Assembly (NCBI GenBank): GCA_002332905.1
Contig: DDAM01000069.1
Coordinates: 1 to 44,143 of the forward strand
Direction: 5' to 3'
Origin: Firmicutes bacterium UBA2058
GTDB lineage: Bacteria > Bacillota > Clostridia > Tissierellales > Sedimentibacteraceae
Length of the DNA stretch: 44,143 bases
Positions 32,815 through 40,612 of the stretch are shown one piece after another. A program made the translations under genes and the position numbers. Position 1 is the stretch's first letter, and each line of letters begins with the position of its first letter. The notes beneath the pieces are model-generated. The model ran no database searches. It was not told where the DNA came from and saw only the letters and a list, made by a program, of their open reading frames with translations.

Positions 32815-33882
32815 ATGAAAGTAGCTGTAATCGGTGCTGGCAACGGCGGTCAAACTTTCGCATCTTATTTTACACACATGGGATGTGAAGTTTCATTATA
32901 TAATAGAAACCCAAGAGTATTGTTTGAAATTGAGCAAAATGGTGGTATTGACTTAATTGGTTATTATAATTTTAGCGAAAAAATAAATGAACTAACATCT
33001 AATATTGCTCAGGCTATACATGGAGCTAGATTAATTATGGTTGCCACTCCTGCTAATGCACATGGAGATATTGCAGAACAGCTTGCTCCATTTTTAAAGG
33101 ATGATCAAATTATTATGTTAAATCCAGGTAGAACACTTGGTACACATTACTTTTATAATTTGCTTGAAAAAAATGGACTTAAGGCAAATGTTATAGTAGC
33201 AGAAGCTGATACATTAATATATACCTGTAGACTTGTTAAAAATGGACTTTGCAGAGTGTTTTCATTAAAAAAAGAACTCCATGTTGCAGCACATAATCCT
33301 GATGATACACAAATGGTATGTGATTTACTAAGTGAATTTTATGATGTTATCGTTCCGGCTGAATCAGTGCTTGAAACAGGGCTATCTAATCTAGGTGTAA
33401 TATTCCATCCAGTTCCTGTTATACTTAACATTGCACGAATTGAGGAACAATCTACTTTTTCTCATTACAAGCAAGGCATATCTCCAACTGTCGCTACTTT
33501 TTTAGAAAAAATTGATAATGAAAGAATAGCCATAGCTAACGCTTTAGGAGTTAAGGTAGACACAGCAGTTAAATGGCTAAATCGCATATATAGAACAGAA
33601 GGAGACACTTTATATGAGGCACTACAAAATAATGTAGCATATACTGAGGTTTTAGCGCCTACAACAATTCATACTAGATATATATATGAAGACATACAAA
33701 CTGGACTTGTTCCATTATCTATATTATCAAAAGAGTTAGGTATAGAAAATAGTGCAATGGATTGTGTAATAAGACTTGCCAGCATGTTATACAATTATGA
33801 TTTTTATCTATATGGAAGAAATGAAGGAATAATTGACTTCCAAAAAATTATAAATAGTAGAAAAGTAGCAATATCTAGATAG
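32815..33882 (+). CDS. Octopine/nopaline dehydrogenase family protein
   Basis: 355-aa NAD(P)-dependent oxidoreductase. The N-terminal Rossmann motif is AVIGAGNGGQTFASYF, and the C-terminal opine-dehydrogenase domain has the conserved NLGVIFHPVPVILN with its catalytic His. Family members join an amino acid to a 2-oxo acid reductively or run the reverse reaction; some act on other substrates. It begins 11 bases after the B12-domain gene, behind AGGAGG, so both act in one operon. The pairing suggests that one enzyme supplies the substrate of the other, an inference only. Confidence 0.85.
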   Translation: MKVAVIGAGNGGQTFASYFTHMGCEVSLYNRNPRVLFEIEQNGGIDLIGYYNFSEKINELTSNIAQAIHGARLIMVATPANAHGDIAEQLAPFLKDDQIIMLNPGRTLGTHYFYNLLEKNGLKANVIVAEADTLIYTCRLVKNGLCRVFSLKKELHVAAHNPDDTQMVCDLLSEFYDVIVPAESVLETGLSNLGVIFHPVPVILNIARIEEQSTFSHYKQGISPTVATFLEKIDNERIAIANALGVKVDTAVKWLNRIYRTEGDTLYEALQNNVAYTEVLAPTTIHTRYIYEDIQTGLVPLSILSKELGIENSAMDCVIRLASMLYNYDFYLYGRNEGIIDFQKIINSRKVAISR

Positions 33883-33910
33883 TGTTATTGTGTATAAATA
33901 AATTTCTATA

Positions 33911-33955
33911 CCCCCACTTTCCATTATGATGGTATTAGTGGGGTCAGTTATTTTA
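33911..33955 (+). terminator. Probable terminator after the opine-dehydrogenase gene
   Basis: CCCCACT (33912-33918) pairs with AGTGGGG (33937-33943), with CCAT/ATGG nested in the loop. TTATTTT follows a few bases later, so it is a moderately strong stop. Confidence 0.6.
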
Positions 33956-33956
33956 A

Positions 33957-33985
33957 TTGCCATTATTCATGTGATATTATATAAT
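33957..33985 (+). promoter_or_regulatory. Promoter of the SLC45-like MFS gene
   Basis: TTGCCA at 33957-33962, a 17-base spacer and TATAAT at 33980-33985. Transcription would start near 33992, placing element E2 in the leader. Confidence 0.6.
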
Positions 33986-34041
33986 AAATTTGTAATTATT
34001 ATTATTTTATAATTAACAAAAATATAATATTGAGGGAATAA

Positions 34042-34136
34042 AGAGTGAAGAAAAAACACTCTTCACTCTCTATGGAAGAATCAAAAAACGATTCTTCATT
34101 AAATTATTTTGATGCCACTAAGTGGCGTTATGGAGG
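34042..34136 (+). repeat. Three-hairpin leader element, copy E2
   Basis: Hairpin 1 AGAGTGAAG/CTTCACTCT (34042-34069), hairpin 2 GAAGAATC/GATTCTTC with loop AAAAAAC (34075-34097), hairpin 3 GCCAC-TAA-GTGGC (34114-34126), then GTTATGGAGG, which is the ribosome-binding site of the MFS gene. It is the most complete copy in the window. Confidence 0.75.
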
Positions 34137-34141
34137 AAAGT

Positions 34142-35407
34142 ATGTCTACAAAAAGTAAAAGCTTAAAATTAGACTATAAAAAAACCTTCCTAATAGGATT
34201 TGGTTTTTTTGCTTCATCACTGGCATGGTCGGTATACAATGCTAATGTACCATTGATTTTAGAAAACTATGTTTCATCTACGTTTTTACTTGGAATGATA
34301 ATGGCAGTTGATAACGTATTTGCTGTAATTTTTCAACCGTTATTTGGAGCTTTAAGCGACAAGACCAATACAAAAAGAGGTAGGAGATTACCTTATATAT
34401 TAGTAGGTATTCCAATATGTGCAACATTATTTGTATTTATACCTTGGACTAAATCTATTTTAGCACTAATGGGAGTAGTTATATTATTTAATTTTGTAAT
34501 GAGTACTTGGAGATCTCCTGTAATTGCACTAATGCCTGATGTGACACCATCTCCACTACGTTCAAAGGCCAATGGGGTTATAAACCTAATGGGTGGAGTA
34601 GGTGGAGTCCTTGCATTTATTCTAGGTGGAATATTAATTAAATCCTTTGGAATGAAAGCGCCATTTATGTTTTCAGGTATAGTGATGATGATAGCTTGGG
34701 CGTTATTGTTTTTCTTTGTACGAGAGCCAGCTATACTGACAAAAGAAGAAAGAATTAAGGTTGAAGAAAAGGAAAAGACCGAGGAGCTTTCTGACAAAAA
34801 GAGTATTAATAAAAGCTTATTATGTATTTTATTAGCAATATTTTTCTGGTTTATAGGATACAATGCTATAGAAACATACTTTACCTTATATGCTACCAAT
34901 GTTTTAGGAGTAGATGATGGAACTGCTAACATGACATTAGCATTTTTCTCCTTAGCTTTAGTAGCTGGTGCTATACCTGCAGGTATTATAGGTACAAAGT
35001 TTGGAAGAAAGAAAACTATCATGACAGGACTTGTTGGTATTATAGTTTTATTTGCTCTGCAAATATTTTCAAATAATATAAATATAGTTAGAATACTATT
35101 AGTTTTAGCAGGACTATGCTGGGCATTAGTAAACATTAACTCACTTCCAATGGTGTTAGAGATAGCTAAGAGCTCAAGGATAGGTAAATACACAGGTTAT
35201 TATTATTTCTTCTCAGCTTCATCTGCTATATTAAGTCCGCCACTGTTTGGATTAATTCATGATATGACAAAAAATTATGCACATGTATTTATATATTCAG
35301 TTGTAGCATTTGCTTGTGCACTTATATGTATATCTATGGCAAAGCATGGTGAAGTGGAGGTAGACCAAGCTGAAATTTTAAAAGAAGCGAGAGAGCTTGA
35401 TGATTAA
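34142..35407 (+). CDS. SLC45-like (GPH/MFS) transporter
   Basis: 421 aa with twelve hydrophobic segments. The N-terminal half has FQPLFGALSDKTNTKRGRR, the loop 2-3 motif of the glycoside-pentoside-hexuronide/SLC45 group; the second half repeats with GIIGTKFGRKKTI. The start at 34142 is five bases after the GGAGG that ends element E2. Substrates of this group include sugars, but amino-acid derivatives cannot be excluded, and its position after the B12/opine operon raises the possibility that it moves that pathway's compound. It has its own promoter, so co-function is only inferred. Confidence 0.82.
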   Translation: MSTKSKSLKLDYKKTFLIGFGFFASSLAWSVYNANVPLILENYVSSTFLLGMIMAVDNVFAVIFQPLFGALSDKTNTKRGRRLPYILVGIPICATLFVFIPWTKSILALMGVVILFNFVMSTWRSPVIALMPDVTPSPLRSKANGVINLMGGVGGVLAFILGGILIKSFGMKAPFMFSGIVMMIAWALLFFFVREPAILTKEERIKVEEKEKTEELSDKKSINKSLLCILLAIFFWFIGYNAIETYFTLYATNVLGVDDGTANMTLAFFSLALVAGAIPAGIIGTKFGRKKTIMTGLVGIIVLFALQIFSNNINIVRILLVLAGLCWALVNINSLPMVLEIAKSSRIGKYTGYYYFFSASSAILSPPLFGLIHDMTKNYAHVFIYSVVAFACALICISMAKHGEVEVDQAEILKEARELDD

Positions 35408-35424
35408 AGCTTGATAAGGTGATT

Positions 35425-36147
35425 ATGGATAAATATAAATATGATAAATATTTTTGGAGCGAAGAAAGTTATGCTATCTTCGTTTCTGACTTAATACTGT
35501 TAGCTGATGAAAATTATAAAAATTTTCAATCAAATTTAGTACCTAATATAGATAATATATTAGGTATAAGAGTACCTATTCTTAGAAGTATTGGAAAGGA
35601 TATATCAAAAGGAAACTGGAAGGATTACTTTAAGGTATGCCAAGATAATTATTATGAAGAAACAATGCTGCAGGGATTCGTACTTAACAATGTAAAAGCT
35701 GATTTAGAAGAAATAATAGAATATATGGATAGGTTTATAGGCAAAATTAATAACTGGGCTACATGCGATACATTTTGTAGTGGCATGAAAATAGTTAAAA
35801 AAAATAGAGAATTCTTTTATCCTTATATTCAAACGCTTTTATCTTCTGAAAAAGAATTTTCAATAAGAACAGGATTAGTTTTGCTTTTAGCACACTATAT
35901 AAATGATAAATATATAGATAAAATATTTACTATATCAAATGCTGTAAAACATGAAAATTATTATGTTAAAATGGCAAATGCTTGGCTAATAGCAAGCTGT
36001 TTCGCAAAATATAGGGAAAAGACAATGAACTTTATAAAAAATAACAATTTAGATGATTGGACACATAATAAATCTATACAAAAAATAATTGAATCTAAAA
36101 CAACTACAGCTGAAGAGAAAATCATATTAAAAGAACTTAAGAAATAA
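35425..36147 (+). CDS. DNA alkylation repair protein (AlkD-like HEAT repeats)
   Basis: 240-aa all-helical protein of the AlkC/AlkD superfamily, DNA glycosylases that remove alkylated bases such as 7-methylguanine. The core NNWATCDTFCSGMK (about residues 112-125) holds the conserved Trp and the catalytic Asp; VPILRSIGKDIS and SIRTGLVLLLAHYI match the HEAT-like repeats. ATG at 35425 is preferred because AAGGTG sits just upstream; a GTG two codons earlier is possible. It follows the MFS gene by 17 bases and may be co-transcribed. Confidence 0.85.
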   Translation: MDKYKYDKYFWSEESYAIFVSDLILLADENYKNFQSNLVPNIDNILGIRVPILRSIGKDISKGNWKDYFKVCQDNYYEETMLQGFVLNNVKADLEEIIEYMDRFIGKINNWATCDTFCSGMKIVKKNREFFYPYIQTLLSSEKEFSIRTGLVLLLAHYINDKYIDKIFTISNAVKHENYYVKMANAWLIASCFAKYREKTMNFIKNNNLDDWTHNKSIQKIIESKTTTAEEKIILKELKK

Positions 36148-36234
36148 AATTATATATTTATACTTGAAGTGTTAACTGATATTGATTATACTTTATATGT
36201 TGACAAAGAGTAGTTAATTAAAGGAGAGTATAAA

Positions 36235-36489
36235 ATGTATAAATATAAAACAAAAGGGACATGTTCTAGAGAAATTGAATTTGATGTAAAAGACAACAAA
36301 TTGACAGGTGTAAATTTCATTAATGGCTGCAATGGTAATTTAAAAGGTATAGGTGTACTTGTAGAGGGAATGGATGTAGACGAAGTTATAAATAAGCTCA
36401 AAGACGTTAAATGTGGAGAAAAGAGCACTTCTTGCCCTGCACAACTAGCTAGTGCTCTTAAAGAATATAAAGAAAACATAAAATGTTAA
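36235..36489 (+). CDS. TSCPD domain protein (TIGR03905 type)
   Basis: 84-aa protein. GTCSREIEF, FINGCNGNLKGIG, KCGEKSTSCPAQLASAL form the TSCPD pattern with four conserved Cys (here TSCPA instead of TSCPD). The domain is also found at the C terminus of class-II ribonucleotide reductases; free-standing versions have no assigned role and may bind a metal. AAAGGAGAG precedes the ATG. A terminator follows. Confidence 0.85.
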   Translation: MYKYKTKGTCSREIEFDVKDNKLTGVNFINGCNGNLKGIGVLVEGMDVDEVINKLKDVKCGEKSTSCPAQLASALKEYKENIKC

Positions 36490-36512
36490 AAAAATTTAAA
36501 ATTTTACATATT

Positions 36513-36547
36513 AGACTATAATGCTGAATATTATAGTCTTTTTTTGT
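36513..36547 (+). terminator. Intrinsic terminator after the TSCPD gene
   Basis: AGACTATAAT pairs with ATTATAGTCT around a short loop, followed by TTTTTTTG. Confidence 0.88.
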
Positions 36548-36587
36548 TTTCAACAACATTTAACTTAATAAGAAAAAATATAAAATA

Positions 36588-36616
36588 TTGTAATTATATG
36601 TTAATTAATATATAAT
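36588..36616 (+). promoter_or_regulatory. Promoter of the M23-bactofilin operon
   Basis: TTGTAA at 36588-36593, a 17-base spacer and TATAAT at 36611-36616. Element E5 follows in the leader. Confidence 0.65.
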
Positions 36617-36644
36617 TGAAACAATATATTTTAAAAGGTGAAAA

Positions 36645-36720
36645 GTGTGAAAATAAATTTCACACTATTTATAAAGCCACTACAATAGCTCGCATAGCGA
36701 GACTATGGCATAATGAGAGG
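36645..36720 (+). repeat. Hairpin leader element, copy E5
   Basis: Hairpin 1 GTGTGAAA/TTTCACAC (36645-36665). The third position is an extended stem: GCCA/TGGC (36676-36679, 36106 offset excluded; right arm 36706-36709) outside ATAGCTCGC/GCGAGACTAT (36685-36706). It ends GGCATAATGAGAGG, containing the ribosome-binding site of the M23 gene. Hairpin 2 is absent. Confidence 0.6.
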
Positions 36721-36725
36721 ATTTT

Positions 36726-37742
36726 ATGATTAGTAAGCAAAAGAAAAATAAAAAGAAATATAGTAATTCTAAGTTACATTTCATTGTATTTCTAACATCA
36801 AAAAAACCAATAAATCTTTCAATATCAAAATGGTTTATATACTGTAGTGCATGTGTATTATTATTAGCTGTCTTGACCATCTCATTATTTTCGTATAATA
36901 CATATATTAAAAATGCAAATTTAAACAACAATTTATCCGCATTAGAAAAAGAGATTCAGCAGCTGCAAGTCGATAACTTAAAACTTGGGGTTGAAAACAC
37001 AAATTTAAAGGATAATCTTGGTGAAAAAACTGTTAAAGTAGCGGATGCTTTGTATGAGCTTGAAAATCTTCAAAGCTCTATCAAAGAAATAAAGGAAATT
37101 GTAGGCTTGCCTGTAGAAGAAGATAATAAAACGACTACAACAATAAATACAAAAACACCTACTGTTCAAGTACCTGTTACTCCACCTAGCAGTAGAAGCA
37201 TGACTACTTTAAGAAGTTATAATAAACAAGCTCCAAAACAATCAAATGTTGAAGTGGATGAAAATTTTGAAAGTATTGAAGAATTAATAAAAGAAGCAAA
37301 AGAAGAGTTAGAAGAGCTTTTGATTAGTGCCGAAGACAGAAAGCAATATTTAGAAGATGCACCTACATTATTCCCTACTAAGGGCAGGATTACTTCACAG
37401 TTTGGTGCTAGATGGGGAAGTGTTCATAGAGGGGTAGATATATCTAACAGCGTAGGAACTAAAATTTATGCTTCTGGTAATGGCGTTGTAATTGAATCAA
37501 AATATGGATATAGTTATGGAAATTATATATTAATTCAACATAAAAATGGATTTAAAACTAGATATGCTCATCTATCAAAACGACTAATTAAGGTTGGTGA
37601 TGAAGTTAAGCAAGGAGATTTAATTGGTTTAATGGGTAATACAGGTACAAGCTATGGATCACATCTGCATTATGAAATTTATTATTATAATAAGCTGATT
37701 AATCCGCTTAATATAGAAGACTATTTAAAATACAAAGAATAA
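36726..37742 (+). CDS. M23 family peptidase (LytM-type), membrane-anchored
   Basis: 338 aa. A single membrane segment (about residues 37-58) leads to a coiled coil (about residues 65-130), a Thr/Pro/Ser-rich linker and a C-terminal M23 domain (about residues 225-325). The LytM zinc and catalytic residues are present: HRGVD (HxxxD), ARYAHLS-type HxxH region (TRYAHLSKRL) and HLHYE (HxH). It should cut peptidoglycan cross-links outside the membrane. It lies 39 bases before a bactofilin gene, a recurrent partner of M23 enzymes in cell-shape control. Confidence 0.92.
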   Translation: MISKQKKNKKKYSNSKLHFIVFLTSKKPINLSISKWFIYCSACVLLLAVLTISLFSYNTYIKNANLNNNLSALEKEIQQLQVDNLKLGVENTNLKDNLGEKTVKVADALYELENLQSSIKEIKEIVGLPVEEDNKTTTTINTKTPTVQVPVTPPSSRSMTTLRSYNKQAPKQSNVEVDENFESIEELIKEAKEELEELLISAEDRKQYLEDAPTLFPTKGRITSQFGARWGSVHRGVDISNSVGTKIYASGNGVVIESKYGYSYGNYILIQHKNGFKTRYAHLSKRLIKVGDEVKQGDLIGLMGNTGTSYGSHLHYEIYYYNKLINPLNIEDYLKYKE

Positions 37743-37781
37743 TTTTAATATTCAATAAATTTTTGAGGAAAGGTTGAAGAA

Positions 37782-38222
37782 ATGATAGGAAAGAAAAATT
37801 CAATAGCAACAATTAAATTTAATGAAGAAAAATTAGATGCATTAGTATCTTCAAACATTACTATAGAAGGAAAATTCAGATCAACTGGTAACATTAGATT
37901 AGATTGTACAATAGTAGGAGAAGTAGATTCCGAAAGCCTTTTTATTGGTGAAAATTGTAATATTAAAGGAACTGTAAACTGCGAAAATATAATAATAGCT
38001 GGAAAAATAGATGGCAATGTATTCTGTAATGGAAAGATGCATATAAAAGAAACAGGAATAATTGATGGAGATATTGTCGTAAATATACTATCTATGGATG
38101 AAGGCTCTATGTTTACTGGTAATTGTACAAGAAAAAAATCTGTTGAAAAACAAGAGGAAAAGGATAAAGATAAGCTAGAAAAATCTGATGGTAAAAACTT
38201 TTTAAAAGAAAAAGCTAAGTAA
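37782..38222 (+). CDS. Bactofilin family cytoskeletal protein
   Basis: 146 aa. Residues about 25-112 form the repetitive beta-helix of bactofilins (SNITIEGKFRSTGNIRLDC, GEVDSESLFIGENCNIKGTV, AGKIDGNVFCNGKMHI), which polymerise without nucleotides. The C-terminal tail is charged and lysine-rich (KQEEKDKDKLEKSDGK). AGGAAAGG lies upstream of the ATG. The upstream M23 enzyme is the likely partner, the bactofilin positioning peptidoglycan cutting. A terminator-like structure follows. Confidence 0.93.
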   Translation: MIGKKNSIATIKFNEEKLDALVSSNITIEGKFRSTGNIRLDCTIVGEVDSESLFIGENCNIKGTVNCENIIIAGKIDGNVFCNGKMHIKETGIIDGDIVVNILSMDEGSMFTGNCTRKKSVEKQEEKDKDKLEKSDGKNFLKEKAK

Positions 38223-38225
38223 AAA

Positions 38226-38297
38226 AGCGAACTATGTTCGCTCTAGAAAATCTATCGTTAAATTTCGACAAATTGACGATGGATTTTATTTTTTTTT
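38226..38297 (+). terminator. Partial element E6 merged with a terminator
   Basis: AGCGAA/TTCGCT (38226-38242) resembles hairpin 1 of the leader elements. A longer stem AAAATC-ATCGT/ACGAT-GATTTT (38247-38287), capped by AATTT-CGAC-AAATT, is followed by ATTTTTTTTT, making a strong intrinsic terminator for the bactofilin gene. Confidence 0.8.
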
Positions 38298-38307
38298 GAT
38301 ATATAAG

Positions 38308-38358
38308 TGGTAACGTTTACTAAAAACACTTGAAGTTTTGAAAACGTTATTGTAAAAT
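38308..38358 (+). promoter_or_regulatory. EF-G paralogue promoter with two cre-like sites
   Basis: TTGAAG (38330-38335), a 17-base spacer and TAAAAT (38353-38358). TGGTAACGTTTACT (38308-38321) and TGAAAACGTTATTG (38339-38352) resemble LacI/CcpA-type operators, the second matching the cre consensus TGWAANCGNTNWCA at 12 of 14 positions and lying in the promoter spacer. Confidence 0.55.
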
Positions 38359-38370
38359 AGAATTACATAG

Positions 38371-38407
38371 ACTTTATTTAGAATGGTGTACTATAACTAA
38401 ATAAAGT
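38371..38407 (+). promoter_or_regulatory. Leader hairpin of the EF-G paralogue mRNA
   Basis: ACTTTATTTAG (38371-38381) and CTAAATAAAGT (38397-38407) form a perfect 11-bp stem with a 15-base loop near the expected 5' end of the transcript. No T-run follows, so it may stabilise or regulate the mRNA. Confidence 0.6.
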
Positions 38408-38497
38408 TTGGCTTATAATACAGTGGCTAGCAGATAATATTTTCGCGCCGGTTGCAGTAGGAAAAAAGCATAAAATAATATAGGAGGAACTTTTTAA

Positions 38498-40570
38498 ATG
38501 AAAACTTACAGCACTGACAAAATTAGAAATGTGGCGTTACTTGGACATGGAGGTTGTGGTAAAACAACTTTGATAGAATCACTTTTATACATGACAAAAG
38601 CAACGAACAGAATGGGTAAGGTAGAAGATGGAAATACTGTTTCAGATTACGACAAGGAAGAAAAGGATAGACAATTTTCAATTGGAACATCAGTTATACC
38701 TATAGAGTATTATGACACAAAAATTAACTTCTTGGACACTCCAGGTTATTTTGATTTTGTAGGAGAGGTTTTTAGTGCACTTCAAGTTTGCAACGGAGCA
38801 GTTGTAATCGTAGATGCTACCTCAGGAGTTCAGGTTGGTACGGAAAAATCTTGGAAATACTGTGAAGACAGAAAAATACCAAGGGTTATTTTATTAGACA
38901 AGCTTGATAAAGAAGACGTAAGTTATGACAAATTACTAGAAGAATTAAGAGAGAAATTTGGTAAGAAAGTTGTTCCATTTGCAGTTCCTATTGGAGAGCA
39001 AACAAGCTTTTGCGGATATGTTGATGTAATATCTGGTGAAGGCTATATCTTCAATGGTAAGGAATGTGTAATTGGTGAAGTTCCTAAATATGCAGTAGAA
39101 AAAGCAGCAGAATTAAAAGATATGCTTATGGAATCTGTAGCAGAAACCGATGAAGAAATGATGGAGAAATACTTTGCGGGTGAAAGCTTTACAGATGAAG
39201 AAATACATAACGGTTTAAGAAAAGCAGTAATGAACGGTGATATTGTTCCTATCATAGTTACTTCAGCTCAAAAAACAATTGGAGTTAGAGAAGTAATCCA
39301 AATGATTATTGAATATCTACCAAGCTCAGAGGATTTAGGTCAGGTTGTCGGAACAGATGATAATGGTAAAGATGTTATAAGAAAGGTTGATCCTAAACAG
39401 CAGCTATCAGCATTTGTATTCAAAACAATCGTAGACCCATTTGTTGGTAAGATAAACGTGTTTAAAGTTTTATCTGGAACTCTTAAAAAAGATATGGAAA
39501 TTTATAACTCTAAAACTAGACAGACTGAAAGAGTCGGCTCTATATTCTATTTAAGAGGTAGAGAGCAAATTGAAGCTACAGAAATATCAGCAGGTGATAT
39601 TGGAGCAGCATCTAAGCTACAATACTTCAAAACCGGAGATACTATATCTACTAAAAATGATCCTATTGAATATCCACAAGTTAATTTCCCTAAACCATCT
39701 TTATTTATGGCAGTTCATGTTAAATCTAAGGAAATGGAAGAAAAAGTTGGTTTAGGACTAAATAGATTAGCAGAAGAAGATTTAACCTTCTCTTCTGATA
39801 GAAATGTTGAAACTAAAGAATTGGTACTCGGTGGTCAAGGGAACATGCATCTAGAGATAATCAAATCTAAGCTTAAAAACTTATTTAAAGTTGATATTGA
39901 TCTATCAAATCCTAAGGTTGCATACAGAGAAACAATCAAAGGCAAATCAGATGTTCAAGGTAAACATAAAAAACAATCTGGTGGTGCTGGACAATACGGT
40001 GATGTTCATATTAGATTTGAGCCATCTATGCAAGAATTCGAATTTGCAGAAGAAATATTCGGAGGTTCTGTACCTCGTAACTACATACCAGCAGTTGAAA
40101 AAGGACTAAGAGATTGTATGGATAAAGGAATTCTAGCTGGATGTAAGGTTGTTAACGTTAAGGCGGTTTTATATGATGGTTCATACCATGATGTAGACTC
40201 AAACGAGATGGCATTTAAACTTGCTGCTTCATTAGCATTTAAAAAAGGTATGCAGGAAGCTAAACCAGTTTTACTTGAGCCAATAGTAAAGGTAGAGATA
40301 GAAGTTCCAGATGATTACATGGGCGATGTAATGGGCGACATGAACAAGAGACGTGGTAGAATCCTAGGTATGGATCCAACTGACTACGGAACTCAAATAG
40401 TTCACGCAGAAGCTCCACAAGCAGAAATGTACACATATGCAATAGACCTAAGAAGTATGACTCAAGCTAGAGGAAGCTTCGAAATGGAGTTCCTAAGATA
40501 TGACGAAATGCCAATGAACATGGCAGAAAAAGTAGTAGCTGAATACAAAGCAGCACATGCAGCAGAGTAA
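38498..40570 (+). CDS. Elongation factor G paralogue (EF-G2/FusA2-like)
   Basis: 690-aa translational GTPase with the full EF-G domain set. G1 is GHGGCGKT (residues 16-23) and G3 is DTPGYFDF from Asp80. G4 is D134-K-L-D137, where canonical EF-G has NKxD, an Asn-to-Asp change. Domain IV contains SGGAGQYGDVHIRFEP, and domain V starts near VLLEPIVKVEIEVPDD. The N terminus (MKTYSTDKIRNVALLGHGG) matches the second EF-G type of clostridia rather than the str-operon FusA. AGGAGG precedes the ATG. Its exact task is uncertain. Confidence 0.9.
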   Translation: MKTYSTDKIRNVALLGHGGCGKTTLIESLLYMTKATNRMGKVEDGNTVSDYDKEEKDRQFSIGTSVIPIEYYDTKINFLDTPGYFDFVGEVFSALQVCNGAVVIVDATSGVQVGTEKSWKYCEDRKIPRVILLDKLDKEDVSYDKLLEELREKFGKKVVPFAVPIGEQTSFCGYVDVISGEGYIFNGKECVIGEVPKYAVEKAAELKDMLMESVAETDEEMMEKYFAGESFTDEEIHNGLRKAVMNGDIVPIIVTSAQKTIGVREVIQMIIEYLPSSEDLGQVVGTDDNGKDVIRKVDPKQQLSAFVFKTIVDPFVGKINVFKVLSGTLKKDMEIYNSKTRQTERVGSIFYLRGREQIEATEISAGDIGAASKLQYFKTGDTISTKNDPIEYPQVNFPKPSLFMAVHVKSKEMEEKVGLGLNRLAEEDLTFSSDRNVETKELVLGGQGNMHLEIIKSKLKNLFKVDIDLSNPKVAYRETIKGKSDVQGKHKKQSGGAGQYGDVHIRFEPSMQEFEFAEEIFGGSVPRNYIPAVEKGLRDCMDKGILAGCKVVNVKAVLYDGSYHDVDSNEMAFKLAASLAFKKGMQEAKPVLLEPIVKVEIEVPDDYMGDVMGDMNKRRGRILGMDPTDYGTQIVHAEAPQAEMYTYAIDLRSMTQARGSFEMEFLRYDEMPMNMAEKVVAEYKAAHAAE

Positions 40571-40612
40571 CAAATTATTTATAAAATAAATAATTAAATA
40601 ATTGATAAAAGG

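Noticed and set aside
34393..35193. Long open frame (266 codons) on the minus strand inside the SLC45-like gene
   Set aside because: It has no ribosome-binding site, no recognisable domain, and lies entirely opposite a gene with clear family motifs; it is a shadow of that gene.
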